Below, in pieces: positions 53,486 to 62,424 of a stretch of DNA of 64,000 bases. Under the pieces are notes generated by a model. It had not been told where the DNA came from. It did no database searches and was given only the letters and a program-made list of their open reading frames with translations. Both the position numbers and the translations under genes were made by a program. This DNA comes from PALSA-612 sp963846915. GTDB taxonomy: Bacteria; Actinomycetota; Thermoleophilia; Gaiellales; Gaiellaceae. The number at the start of each line of letters is the position of its first letter. Within the stretch, counting starts at the first letter, position 1. The stretch spans positions 62,001-126,000 of the forward strand of contig CAWJXV010000007.1 in the NCBI GenBank assembly GCA_963846915.1. Reading direction: 5' to 3'.

Positions 53486-54727
53486 ATGACGAGACTCTTC
53501 GTCGGCTGGATCGCGGCGGGATGCGTGGCCGCTGCGGTCGTGGCCGTTGCGTCGGGAGGCGCCGGCCCGACGCTTCCGACCTGGGCCGAGGTGGCACCAG
53601 GCCTGACCGCCAAGCTCGATCCCCACTCGAGTAACCCCTGCCAGCGGGGCGACCAGTCCTGTCTCGCCGTCATCGTCGCCGAGCTGCAGCGCCGCGAGGC
53701 GATGCTCGGCTGCGGCCACGCGGCGCTTTTCGACGACCTCACGCTGGAGACGACGGAGCAGATCCGCGCCGCGGTGACGGTCGGGCTGTTCAAGAGCCCG
53801 CGGAAGATCGCGCATTTCGACGCCTGGTTCGTGCGGCTGTACTTCCAGGCGCAGGACGACTGGCGCGCCGGCCGCGTCGCGAAGGTGCCCGACTCCTGGC
53901 AGATCGCCTACAGAGAAGCCGACAAGCGCTCCGTCTACGGGATCGGAGACGTCCTTCTCGGCATGAACGCGCACATCACGCGCGACCTCGCGCTCGCCGC
54001 CTCGACCGGCTACACCGACGCGGGCTATGCCATGGATCCCGACTTCCTGCTCGTCAACAAGATCATCCAGCGGCTCGCCGCCTCGGCCCTGCGCGACGTC
54101 GCCGCGCGCTACGACAAGACGCTGTCGACCGCCCGCATCCCGACCGTTCTCGGCCCGTTCAGCCTCGGCGAGGTGACCGCCAACTGGCGCGCCGAGGCCT
54201 GGCGCGACGGGGCTGCTCTCCGCCACTCCCCGCGCTCGCGGCTCGCGTACCTGGAACGGTCGATCGAGCTGCTCGCCGCGTCGAGGGCGAAGGCGATCGT
54301 CACGGCCACGTCCTACGTGCCGCTCCGGCAGTCGTCCGCGTCGAGGGATTCGTACTGCGCCTCCCACCACACCGCGGCGAGCGGGCCGGTCGATCTCGCC
54401 CCCGTGTGCGACTTCATCTCCAACTGCGCGAGCCTCGTCGTGCGCTGGACGAAGGCGGAGGGCCTGACCGGTCGCTCGGTCACAGGCGCGAAGGCGTTCG
54501 TCGTCAACGGCTGCCTCTCGTGCCACACCTATCTCGGCGACGGCACGCGGCGGCAGAAGGCGCCCGACCTGACCGCCGAAGGGAAGCGGAAGCGCGGCGT
54601 GGCCTGGCAGGTCAAGCTGCTCCGCTGCCCGTCGTGCGCGATCACCGGCACCACGATGCCGGCGCTGCAGTTCGTCGACGTCCGCGACGTCGCGTCCTTC
54701 CTCGAGGCGTCGCGCGGCCCCAAGTAG
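53486..54727 (+). CDS. DUF5995 domain fused to a c-type cytochrome domain, exported
   Basis: 413 residues. N-terminal signal or anchor (LFVGWIAAGCVAAAVVAVASGG). Residues about 60-275 look like DUF5995: IAHFDAWFVRLYFQAQDDW, VPDSWQIAYREADKR, VLLGMNAHITRDLALAAS. The last 90 residues carry one heme c site, CLSCH near 342 in the VNGCLSCHTYLGDG segment, followed by CPSC and a TTMPALQF piece whose Met could be the axial ligand. The fusion suggests a redox task outside the cell; I know of no described role. No cytochrome maturation or oxidase gene is adjacent. Confidence 0.75.
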   Translation: MTRLFVGWIAAGCVAAAVVAVASGGAGPTLPTWAEVAPGLTAKLDPHSSNPCQRGDQSCLAVIVAELQRREAMLGCGHAALFDDLTLETTEQIRAAVTVGLFKSPRKIAHFDAWFVRLYFQAQDDWRAGRVAKVPDSWQIAYREADKRSVYGIGDVLLGMNAHITRDLALAASTGYTDAGYAMDPDFLLVNKIIQRLAASALRDVAARYDKTLSTARIPTVLGPFSLGEVTANWRAEAWRDGAALRHSPRSRLAYLERSIELLAASRAKAIVTATSYVPLRQSSASRDSYCASHHTAASGPVDLAPVCDFISNCASLVVRWTKAEGLTGRSVTGAKAFVVNGCLSCHTYLGDGTRRQKAPDLTAEGKRKRGVAWQVKLLRCPSCAITGTTMPALQFVDVRDVASFLEASRGPK

Positions 54728-54735
54728 CCGCGGCG

Positions 54736-56862
54736 TCAGGCCGCCCGGCAGAGCACGATCAGCGAGCGCCCTTCGACCGTGATCGGCTCGCGCGCGGCCA
54801 CGACGGTGCTGACTGGTGCGAAGCTCTCCTCGGCCGTCGACAGGTCGAGCCGCCAGCGCAGACCGAACCGCCGGGTCGGCAGGCCGAACGTGATCGACTC
54901 GTAGTGGCCGTTGAAGAGGAGCAGGAACGAGTCGTCGCTCACCTCCTCGCCGCGCGGCGAGTGGGTCGGAATCTCGTCCCCGTTCAGGAACACGCCGATC
55001 GCCTTCGCCTCGCCGCGTCCCCAGTCGCGCTGTGTCATCTTGCGTCCGTCCGGGCGGAACCACCAGATGTCTGGTAGCCCCGAGCTCCCGGCCGCGGCGC
55101 CCGTGAAGAACGAGCGGCGCCGGAAGGTCGGGTGGGCGGCCCGGAACGCCATCAGCGAGCGCGTGAACTCGAGCAGCTTCCCTCGCGACCCGTCCAGGTC
55201 CCAGTCGAACCACGAGAGCTCGTTGTCCTGGCACCACGCGTTGTTGTTCCCGTGCTGCGTGCGGCCGAGCTCGTCGCCGCCGAGGAGCATCGGCACGCCC
55301 TGCGAGAGGAACAGCGTCGTCAGGAAGTTCCGCTGCTGCCGCGCGCGGAGCGCCAGGATCTCGGGGTCGTCGGTCGGGCCCTCGGCGCCGCAGTTCCACG
55401 AGCGGTCGTCCTCCGTGCCGTCCTGGTTGCCCTCTCCGTTCGCCTCGTTGTGCTTCTCGTTGTAGGAGACGAGGTCGGTGAGCGTGAAGCCGTCGTGCGC
55501 GGTGACGAAGTTGATCGACGCGAACGGCCGCCGCCCGTCCGAGGCGTACAGGTCGCTGGAGCCCGTGAAGCGCTTCGTGAAGTCCGCGATCGGCGCCTCG
55601 CCGCGCCAGAAGTCGCGCATCGTGTCGCGGTAGATCCCGTTCCACTCGCTCCACAGGATCGGGAAGTTGCCGACCTGGTAGCCGCCGGGCCCGACGTCCC
55701 ACGGCTCGGCGATCAGCTTCACCTGGGACAGGATCGGATCCTGGTGGATGATGTCGAAGAAGGCCGAGAGCCGGTCGACGTCGTAGAACTCGCGCGCGAG
55801 CGCCGACGCGAGGTCGAAGCGGAAACCGTCGACGTGGCACTCGACGACGAAGTAGCGCAACGAGTCCATGATCAGGCGCAGGACGTTCGGGTGCACCGGG
55901 TTGAGCGAGTTGCCGGTACCCGTGAAGTCCATGTAGTGGCGCCGGTCGTCCGGCATCAGCCGGTAGTAGGAGCTGTTGTCGATGCCCTTGAACGCGAGCA
56001 TCGGCCCGAGGTGGTTGCCTTCGGCGGTGTGGTTGTAGACCACGTCGAGGATCACCTCGATCCCGGCGCTGTGGAGCGCCTTGACCATCCCCTTGAACTC
56101 GCGCAGTTGCTCGCCGCGGTCGCCGGTGGCCGCGTAGGCGCCGTGCGGCGCCAGGTACCCGATCGACGAGTAGCCCCAGTAGTTCGTCAGCCCGCGGTCG
56201 ACGAGGAAGCTCTCGGGAACGATCTGGTGGATCGGGAGCAGCTCGACCGCAGTGACGCCGAGCGAGCGCAGGTGCGCGAGCGCGGCGTCCGAGGCGAGGC
56301 CGGCGTAGGTCCCGCGCAGATCCTCGCGCACGTCCGGGTGACGCTTCGTGAAGCCCTTGACGTGCACTTCGTAGATGACCGTGTCCGGCCAGGGCGTCTC
56401 CAGGTGGCGGTCGCCCTCCCAGTCGAACGACGGGTCGATCACGACTGCCTTCGGCATCGCCTCCGCATCGTCCTCGTCGTCCGGCTCGAGGTCGGCCTCC
56501 TCGGCCGGCTCGGTGCCGGGCACGTAGGGGAGCACGTTGGCCGCGTGCCAGTCGACCGCACCCGTGATCGACTTCGCATAGGGGTCGAGCAGGAGCTTGC
56601 TCGGGTTGAAGCGGTGGCCGTCGGACGGTGCGTAGGCGCCGTGGACGCGGTAGCCGTACCGCTGTCCCGGGCCGACGCCGGGCACGTAGCAGTGCCAGTT
56701 GAAGGCGGTGTTCTCCGCGACCCCGACGCGCGTCTCGCGCCCCTCGTCGTCGAAGAGGCAGAGCTCGACGTGCTCGGCGTTCTCTGAGAAGAGCGAGAAG
56801 TTCGTCCCCTCGCCGTCCCAGGCCGCGCCGAGGGGGTAGGGCTTGCCGGGCCAGCTCTCCAT
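54736..56862 (-). CDS. glgX: Glycogen debranching enzyme GlgX
   Basis: 708 residues. N-terminal CBM48 (GKPYPLGAAWDGEGTNFSLFSENAEHVELCLFD), GH13 barrel with VILDVVYNHTAEGNHLGP, DGFRFDLASALARE (nucleophile Asp), IAEPWDVGPGGYQ (acid Glu) and NFVTAHDGFTLTDLVSYN. Cuts alpha-1,6 branches of glycogen. With maltokinase and treS at the right edge, and glycogen breakdown feeding the local ppgK/zwf set, it supports an active glycogen/trehalose cycle. TACGTT lies 6 nt before the ATG. Confidence 0.96.
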   Translation of the reverse strand: MESWPGKPYPLGAAWDGEGTNFSLFSENAEHVELCLFDDEGRETRVGVAENTAFNWHCYVPGVGPGQRYGYRVHGAYAPSDGHRFNPSKLLLDPYAKSITGAVDWHAANVLPYVPGTEPAEEADLEPDDEDDAEAMPKAVVIDPSFDWEGDRHLETPWPDTVIYEVHVKGFTKRHPDVREDLRGTYAGLASDAALAHLRSLGVTAVELLPIHQIVPESFLVDRGLTNYWGYSSIGYLAPHGAYAATGDRGEQLREFKGMVKALHSAGIEVILDVVYNHTAEGNHLGPMLAFKGIDNSSYYRLMPDDRRHYMDFTGTGNSLNPVHPNVLRLIMDSLRYFVVECHVDGFRFDLASALAREFYDVDRLSAFFDIIHQDPILSQVKLIAEPWDVGPGGYQVGNFPILWSEWNGIYRDTMRDFWRGEAPIADFTKRFTGSSDLYASDGRRPFASINFVTAHDGFTLTDLVSYNEKHNEANGEGNQDGTEDDRSWNCGAEGPTDDPEILALRARQQRNFLTTLFLSQGVPMLLGGDELGRTQHGNNNAWCQDNELSWFDWDLDGSRGKLLEFTRSLMAFRAAHPTFRRRSFFTGAAAGSSGLPDIWWFRPDGRKMTQRDWGRGEAKAIGVFLNGDEIPTHSPRGEEVSDDSFLLLFNGHYESITFGLPTRRFGLRWRLDLSTAEESFAPVSTVVAAREPITVEGRSLIVLCRAA

Positions 56863-56868
56863 CGCGGC

Positions 56869-56874
56869 AACGTA
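56869..56874 (-). promoter_or_regulatory. -10 box (TACGTT) of glgX
   Basis: TACGTT, 6 nt, ATG at 56862. Confidence 0.6.
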
Positions 56875-56939
56875 CCCTCAGCCAAAGGTCGAAGCGGCGG
56901 ATCGGCCTTCCGGCCGAGGCGCCGCCAGGCCCGCGGTCG

Positions 56940-56945
56940 TAAGCT
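56940..56945 (+). promoter_or_regulatory. -10 box (TAAGCT) of the GAF kinase unit
   Basis: TAAGCT ends 9 nt before ATG 56955. Confidence 0.45.
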
Positions 56946-56954
56946 CAGCAGGCG

Positions 56955-58103
56955 ATGGACACTGCTCTGCGCGCCATGAGCGACGCCGTGCTGGCGATCG
57001 CGGCCGAGCGGCGCGTCGACCCCGTCCTGCAGAAGCTCGCCGACGCCGCCCGCGATCTCGTTCGCGCCCGGTACGCGGCGATCGGCATCCCCGACGGCGA
57101 GGGCGGGTTCGCCACCTTCCTGACGTCCGGCATGAGCGATGCGCAGTACGAGGCGCTCGGGGAGCTCCCGCGCACGCACGGGATGCTCGGCGCGATGCTG
57201 CTCACGTCAGAGCCGTACCGGGCGGACAACATCCAGGACGACGAGCGCTTCGAAGGCTGGCCGTCCGCGCACCCGAACATGCGCTCTTTCCTCGGTGTCC
57301 CGATCGTCTCGCGGGACGAGGTGATCGGCGCCTTCTACCTGACGGAGAAGCGGGGTCAGCGAGCGGCACAGTTCACCGACGAGGACGAGGAGCTGATCCG
57401 CACGCTCGCCGCGCACGCCGCGATCGCGATCGAGAACGCGCGTCTCCACGAGCGTAGCCGCGAGCTGTCCACGATCGAGGAGCGCAAGCGCCTGGCCCGC
57501 GAGCTCCACGACTCGGTGACGCAGACGCTGTTCTCGATCGGACTGACGGCCGAGGCGGCAGCGGAACTGGTCGAGTCCGACCCGGCGCGGGCGCGCGCGC
57601 AGCTCGGACACCTGCAGGAGCTGACCCGTGCGGCGATGACGGAGATGCGCTCGCTGATCTTCGAGCTGCGCCCGGCCGAGCTCGAGACCGAAGGCCTGGC
57701 GGCGGCGCTGCGCAAGCACGTGGAGGTGCTCCGGCGCCTGTATGAACAGGAGATCGAGCTCCGGGTCGACGGCGACCGGCGCCTCCCGCCGGACGTCGAG
57801 AAGGGGCTCCTGCGGATCGCCCAGGAGGCGCTCGGAAACGCGCTGCGGCACGCGGGCGCGGGCCACGTGGAGCTCTCTCTCGCCGCACGCGACTCGCTCG
57901 TGTCGATCCGCGTCGTGGACGACGGCCAGGGCTTCGACCCGGCCGAGGCCGCCACGCGGTCGCGCCGGCTCGGCCTCACCTCGATGCGCGAGCGGGCGGA
58001 GGCGCTCGGCGGCGTGCTCACGATCGAGTCCGCACCGGGCAAGGGCACGACGATCTCGGTGGAGGTGAAGCTTGGCAGGCACGATTCGCGTCCTGATCGC
58101 TGA
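56955..58103 (+). CDS. GAF-domain sensor histidine kinase (NarL-partner type)
   Basis: 382 residues, no membrane segment. GAF domain about residues 15-165 (LADAARDLVRARYAAIGIPDG, MRSFLGVPIVSRDEVIGAFYL), HisKA_3 with phospho-His in RKRLARELHDSVTQTLFSIGL, and an ATPase domain with QEALGNALRHAGAG and LGLTSMRERAEALGG. A soluble sensor, like DevS-type kinases in outline, but no heme-ligand evidence is visible. Overlaps the next regulator by 32 bp. Confidence 0.93.
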   Translation: MDTALRAMSDAVLAIAAERRVDPVLQKLADAARDLVRARYAAIGIPDGEGGFATFLTSGMSDAQYEALGELPRTHGMLGAMLLTSEPYRADNIQDDERFEGWPSAHPNMRSFLGVPIVSRDEVIGAFYLTEKRGQRAAQFTDEDEELIRTLAAHAAIAIENARLHERSRELSTIEERKRLARELHDSVTQTLFSIGLTAEAAAELVESDPARARAQLGHLQELTRAAMTEMRSLIFELRPAELETEGLAAALRKHVEVLRRLYEQEIELRVDGDRRLPPDVEKGLLRIAQEALGNALRHAGAGHVELSLAARDSLVSIRVVDDGQGFDPAEAATRSRRLGLTSMRERAEALGGVLTIESAPGKGTTISVEVKLGRHDSRPDR

Positions 58104-58998
58104 CGACCACGCGGTCGTTCGCGGCGGCCTGCGCCTGTTCCTCGATCTGCAGGACGGGCTCGAGGTTGTCGGCGAGGCGCAGGACGGCGCTGCGGCTGCA
58201 CGGCTCGCCGAGACCGAGGAGCCCGACGTGGTCGTGATGGACCTGTCGATGCCGAACGTCGACGGGATCGAGGCGACGCGGCTCGTCCGCCAGGCGCGGC
58301 CGGGCGCGAAGGTGCTGATCCTGTCGAGCTTCGTCGACGAGCGCGTGATCCCGGCCCTTCGGGCGGGCGCCGACGGCTACCTGACCAAGGACTCCGGCGC
58401 CGAGGCGCTGGCCGAGGCGATTCGAGCGGTGTATCGCGGCGACCCCGTGTTCTGCCAGGAAGCCGTGCGGCGGGTCACGCGGGAGCTCGTCCGCTCGAGC
58501 ATGCGCCCGACCGGCACCGTCACCGTCGTCTTCACGGACATCGAGGGCTCGACGGAGGTGCTCGAGCGGCTCGGCGAGGAGCCGGCGCGTGCCCTCTTCC
58601 GCGAGCACGACACCCTCGTCCGCGGCATCGTCGAGACCCACTCGGGGATCGAAGTCGAGAAAGAGGGCGACTCGTTCATGCTCGCCTTCGGCGGCGCTCG
58701 GCCGGCGGTCGAATGCGCCTGCGAGATCCAGCGCGCGCTCGACGGCCACCCGCTCACGGTGCGCATGGGTCTGAACACCGGCGACGTCGTCGACGAGGAC
58801 GACCGCTACTTCGGGCGCACCGTCTACCTGGCCGCGCGCGTCTCCGGGCAGGCGCGCGGCGGCGAGATCCTCGTCTCGGACGTGACGCGTACGCTCGTCG
58901 GCGAGCTGCAGGACGTGCAGTTCGCCGATCGCGGCGAGCACGACCTCCGCGGCCTGACGGGACGGCACCGGCTGTGGGAGGTCGAGTGGCGGACGTGA
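58072..58998 (+). CDS. Response regulator with class III cyclase output
   Basis: 308 residues from TTG 58072. Receiver of NarL type: RVLIADDHAVVRGGL, phospho-Asp in VVVMDLSMPNVDG, LSSF and the YLTKDSGAEAL Lys. Instead of a helix-turn-helix, a cyclase domain follows: TVVFTDIEGSTEVLERLGEE near 150, EVEKEGDSFMLAFG and RTVYLAARVSGQARGGEIL. Some such domains have lost activity; here the metal Asp of TDIEG is kept, while the second (EGDSF) is kept as well. It would turn phosphorylation into a cyclic nucleotide signal. Confidence 0.9.
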   Translation: MAGTIRVLIADDHAVVRGGLRLFLDLQDGLEVVGEAQDGAAAARLAETEEPDVVVMDLSMPNVDGIEATRLVRQARPGAKVLILSSFVDERVIPALRAGADGYLTKDSGAEALAEAIRAVYRGDPVFCQEAVRRVTRELVRSSMRPTGTVTVVFTDIEGSTEVLERLGEEPARALFREHDTLVRGIVETHSGIEVEKEGDSFMLAFGGARPAVECACEIQRALDGHPLTVRMGLNTGDVVDEDDRYFGRTVYLAARVSGQARGGEILVSDVTRTLVGELQDVQFADRGEHDLRGLTGRHRLWEVEWRT

Positions 58999-59627
58999 TC
59001 TCGGTCGTGATCGCGGACGATCATCCCTTCGTCCGGCACGGGCTGCGCACGTATCTCGAGACGTTGGAGGACATGGACGTCGCGGGCGAGGCCACGAACG
59101 GGGTCGAGGCGGTCGAGCTCGTCGAACGCCTGCTCCCCGACGTCGTGCTCATGGATCTGGTCATGCCCGAGCTGGACGGCATCGGCGCGATTCGCCGGAT
59201 CCGGGAGGTGGCTCCGTCGACGCGCGTGATCGCGCTCACGAGCTTCGTCGACGACGAGAAGGTCTTCCCGGCGATCAAGGCGGGCGCGGCCGGCTATCTG
59301 CTCAAGGACGTGCGGCCCGCCGACCTCGCGGACGCGGTGCGCAAGGCGAGCCGCGGCGAGGCGCTCCTCGCGCCGTCCGTCGCCGCCAGGCTGATGCAGG
59401 AGGTGTCGGGCGGGCGGCCGGCTCCGGCCGGGCTGACGGCGCGTGAGCTCGAGGTGCTGCGCCTGATCGCGCGCGGCATGTCGAACAAGCAGATCGCAAG
59501 AGAGCTCGTCGTCTCCGAGAAGACGGTGAAGACGCACGTCTCGAACATCCTGGCCAAACTGCACCTCGCCGACCGTACGCAGGCGGCGCTCTACGCAGTC
59601 CGCGAGGGCCTGGCCGAGTTCGGCTAG
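58986..59627 (+). CDS. NarL/FixJ-family response regulator
   Basis: 213 residues from GTG 58986 (GGGAGG 5 nt upstream; GTG 58995 overlaps the previous stop and is the alternative). Receiver with VVIADDHPFVRHGL, VVLMDLVMPELDG and GYLLKDVRPADL; LuxR-type helix-turn-helix GLTARELEVLRLIARGMSNKQIARELVVSEKTVKTHVSNIL. The DNA-binding arm of the same kinase, so one sensor probably drives both a cyclase and a transcription factor. Confidence 0.94.
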   Translation: MADVISVVIADDHPFVRHGLRTYLETLEDMDVAGEATNGVEAVELVERLLPDVVLMDLVMPELDGIGAIRRIREVAPSTRVIALTSFVDDEKVFPAIKAGAAGYLLKDVRPADLADAVRKASRGEALLAPSVAARLMQEVSGGRPAPAGLTARELEVLRLIARGMSNKQIARELVVSEKTVKTHVSNILAKLHLADRTQAALYAVREGLAEFG

Positions 59628-60421
59628 CGGACGTCGTCCAGCAGCGACCGAGCCAGGGCGGCCTGCTCGTTCGCCTCGTCCTCTCGCCCGATTGCCGCGT
59701 AGCACTCGGCGAGCTCCTCGTGGAACCAGCCGTCTGGCTCACCGACCTGCTCGGTCCACGCTACGGCCTGCTCGAGCAGGGCGGCCGCCTCGGCGGGTCG
59801 GCCGAGCATCCGCAGCGACTTCGCGACGGCGTAGCGCGCGATCTCGATCTGCTCCGGCTTCCCGGGGTCGCCCTCGCGGGCCCGCAATCCGCGCTGGAAG
59901 CCGTCGAGGGCAGCCTCGTACTCGCCCGCCTCGAACTCGTGCCAGCCAAGGTTGTTGTAGAGCGGTCCGAGCCAGTAGTCGACCCCGGGCTCGCTCGACG
60001 TCTCGGCGAGCTCGATCCCTCGCCTCGTCCAGGCGACGACCCCGTCGCCTTCGTCGGCGAGAGCCGCCATGTGGGCGGCGTCGACGGCGACGAACTCCTC
60101 GCCCGCCTCGAGCGCCGACGCGAACGCGGCTTCGAACAGCGGCAACGCCGCCGCCTTGTCGCCGCCCGAGCGGAGCAGTCGGCCACGCTCCAGGTCGGCT
60201 CGGGTGCGCACGAGCACGTTTGAGCCTGCCAGCGCCTCGGCCTCCTCGACCAGTCGCTCGCCCTCGTCGAAGCGGCCGCGCAGCCCCTCGACACGGGCGA
60301 GCTGGGTCAGGACCTCTGCACGTCCCGTGTCGTCCGCTTCGTGCTCGAGCTGCGCCCGAAGACGGCTCTCGCTCCCGTCGAGGTCGTCGAAGTCCCAGAG
60401 CCCGCGCAGACGATCCGTCAC
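59624..60421 (-). CDS. TPR-repeat protein
   Basis: 265 residues from GTG 60421. Helical repeats: AEVLTQLARVEGLRGRFDEGERLVEEAEAL, LYNNLGWHEFEAGEYEAALDGFQRGL, EIARYAVAKSLRMLGRPAEAAALLEQAV. Typical scaffold for protein contacts; no enzyme domain. 3' end overlaps the NarL gene by 4 bp, convergent. The promoter side faces the Rieske gene with a degenerate palindrome (60465-60477) between them. Confidence 0.85.
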   Translation of the reverse strand: MTDRLRGLWDFDDLDGSESRLRAQLEHEADDTGRAEVLTQLARVEGLRGRFDEGERLVEEAEALAGSNVLVRTRADLERGRLLRSGGDKAAALPLFEAAFASALEAGEEFVAVDAAHMAALADEGDGVVAWTRRGIELAETSSEPGVDYWLGPLYNNLGWHEFEAGEYEAALDGFQRGLRAREGDPGKPEQIEIARYAVAKSLRMLGRPAEAAALLEQAVAWTEQVGEPDGWFHEELAECYAAIGREDEANEQAALARSLLDDVR

Positions 60422-60483
60422 TCCGTCGAAAGTTGTAGAGGAAAATCGTCCGTCCGTCCGATGCGGTGCCACGCACCAGCCTC

Positions 60484-60489
60484 TAGGCT
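60484..60489 (+). promoter_or_regulatory. -10 box (TAGGCT) of the Rieske fusion gene
   Basis: TAGGCT, 6 nt, ATG at 60496. Confidence 0.6.
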
Positions 60490-60495
60490 CGCTGC

Positions 60496-62223
60496 ATGGC
60501 TACCGCGACCTCCACACTCCAGCGCGCCGCGGCTCTCGACGACGTGCGCCGGCTCGGCTCGCTCGTCGCCCACGTGAACGGGCACACGCTGGCGCTCTTC
60601 GCCGACGGCGACGACGTGCGCGCCGTCGACAACCGCTGCCCGCATATGGGCTTCCCGCTCCACCGCGGGACGCTTCACGACGGGATCCTCACCTGTCACT
60701 GGCACCACGCCCGCTTCGACGTGGCCACGGGAGGCACGTTCGACCAGTGGGCCGACGAGTTGCGCGTGTTCCCGGTCGAGCTGAGAGACGGCGACGTCTG
60801 GGTCGATCTGGCGCCGCTCGGCGACCCGCTCGCGCTGCGCCGCGCACGCCTCGGCGACGGGCTCGAGCGCAACCTGCCGCTCGTGATCGCGAAGTCGGTG
60901 ATCGGGCTCGTCGAGGGCGGGGCCGACCCGGTCGAGTCGTTCCGGATCGGGCTCGAGTTCGGCTCCCGCTACCGCGCGCCCGGCTTCGGCCAGGGCCTGA
61001 CGATGCACGGCTGCTTTGCCAACATGCTCCCGGTGCTCGCCCCGGACGACCGGGCGAACGCGCTCCACCAGGGCCTCTCCGCGGTCGCGCTCGACTGCGC
61101 CGGCATGGCGCCGCGCTTTGCCGTCAGGCCGCTGCCCGGTGACGAGACCGACGTCGAGGTGCTCACGCGGTGGTTCCGGCAGTTCGTCGAGGTGCGCGAC
61201 TCCGACGGTGCCGAGCGCTGCATCGTCTCGGCAGTGCGCGTCGGCGCGGACGACCGGCAGCTCGCGCGGATGCTGTTCGCGGCCGCGACCGACCATCGCT
61301 ACATCCGCACCGGCCACGTCCTCGACTTCACGAACAAGGCGCTCGAGTCCCTGGACGCCGTCGGTTGGGATCGTGGGCTCGCCGAGCGCGTGCTCGCGAG
61401 TCTCGCGACCGAGTACGCCGTCGCCGACCGGATGGAGGAGTCGAACGCGTGGCGCCATCCGGTAGACGTCGTCGCGATCGTCGAGGACGCGTTCGACCGG
61501 CTGCCCGAGGCGATGGACGGACGCGCGACCATCGCGTGGGGTCCCGACTGGGAGGTCCTACTCGGCGACGACCCGCAGGCGATCGCGGACCGGTTGCTCG
61601 AGGCATTCCGCGTCGGCGGGACACCCGAAGGTGTTGCCGGGATCGTCGTGCGCTCCGCAGCCATTCGCATCGCGCGGTTCCACACGTCCAACGAGTTCGG
61701 CGACTGGGACACCGCGCTGCACACGTTCACGTTCGCGAATGCCGTGCACCAGGGGCTGCGCCGATCGCCGTCGCGCGAGCTCGTCCGCGGGATCTTCGAC
61801 GCGGCGATGAGCGTCTACCTGGACCGCTTCCTGAACGTGCCCGCCGCCCGGTTGCCGGACGCGGAGGGCTCCGGCGATCCCACCGAGCTGCTCGCGTCGC
61901 TCCCGGAGCTGCTCGACCACCAGCAGCAGGTCAACGAGGCGGGCGCTCTCGTCGCCTCCTACCTCGCCGCGGGCGGCGAGCCGGGTCTTCTGCAGGCCGC
62001 GCTCGGCGCCGCTCTGCTTCGCGAGGACCGCGACTTCCACACGATCCAGTGCGTCGAGGCCGCCTTCCGCCAGTTCGAGCTGACCGGCGACCGGATCTTC
62101 CTGATCGCCGCCGCTCGCTACCTGGCCGCCCACGCACCCACCGTGCGCGCGCAGAACCAGACGTTCCATATCGCCCGCCGCCTCCAGCGCGGCGAAAAGC
62201 TGTACGAGGACGACGAGGCCTAG
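60496..62223 (+). CDS. Rieske [2Fe-2S] protein with large helical C-terminal domain
   Basis: 575 residues. Residues 1-110 are a Rieske ferredoxin domain: CPHMGFPLHRG near 48 and CHWHHARFD near 67 supply the Cys/His ligands. The remaining ~450 residues are mostly helical, with scattered His (FGQGLTMHGCFANML, HRYIRTGHVLDF, HTSNEFGDWDTALHTFTFANAVHQGL) that might bind a metal; I recognise no family. It may be an oxygenase-like or redox-sensing enzyme. No reductase or partner subunit is adjacent. Confidence 0.8.
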   Translation: MATATSTLQRAAALDDVRRLGSLVAHVNGHTLALFADGDDVRAVDNRCPHMGFPLHRGTLHDGILTCHWHHARFDVATGGTFDQWADELRVFPVELRDGDVWVDLAPLGDPLALRRARLGDGLERNLPLVIAKSVIGLVEGGADPVESFRIGLEFGSRYRAPGFGQGLTMHGCFANMLPVLAPDDRANALHQGLSAVALDCAGMAPRFAVRPLPGDETDVEVLTRWFRQFVEVRDSDGAERCIVSAVRVGADDRQLARMLFAAATDHRYIRTGHVLDFTNKALESLDAVGWDRGLAERVLASLATEYAVADRMEESNAWRHPVDVVAIVEDAFDRLPEAMDGRATIAWGPDWEVLLGDDPQAIADRLLEAFRVGGTPEGVAGIVVRSAAIRIARFHTSNEFGDWDTALHTFTFANAVHQGLRRSPSRELVRGIFDAAMSVYLDRFLNVPAARLPDAEGSGDPTELLASLPELLDHQQQVNEAGALVASYLAAGGEPGLLQAALGAALLREDRDFHTIQCVEAAFRQFELTGDRIFLIAAARYLAAHAPTVRAQNQTFHIARRLQRGEKLYEDDEA

Positions 62224-62424
62224 CGAGCCACGTCCCGGGACATGTCCCGTCTGTTGAACGCCCCCGCTCTGAGCAGGTCGAATAGCCCGTGCGGACATGA
62301 CCTGGTGTCTGACACCAGAAAGCCGAGGCGCGATCGGGCGCGGCGCAGGTCCCTCCCGTACTGACCGGGACGCGGGCTACCGCACGGGCAAGCCCGACAG
62401 CTGCGACACGTTCTCGGGCTCGAT
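62224..62424. other. 201-bp intergenic stretch with two palindromes
   Basis: GTCCCGGGAC (62232-62241) overlaps CGGGACATGTCCCG (62236-62249), and CTGGTGTCTGACACCAG lies at 62302-62318. The last resembles the GGTGCC/GGCACC family with changed core. No ORF or -10 box with support. Sits between convergent genes. Confidence 0.6.

Noticed and set aside
53219..55840. An 873-codon minus-strand frame across the cytochrome fusion and the glgX 3' part
   Set aside because: Out of frame with glgX and antisense to the cytochrome fusion; composition is that of a GC shadow and no motif is present.
56512..56524. A palindrome copy inside glgX
   Set aside because: Only 13 bp and the encoded YVPGTEP fits normal GlgX sequence, so chance is likely.
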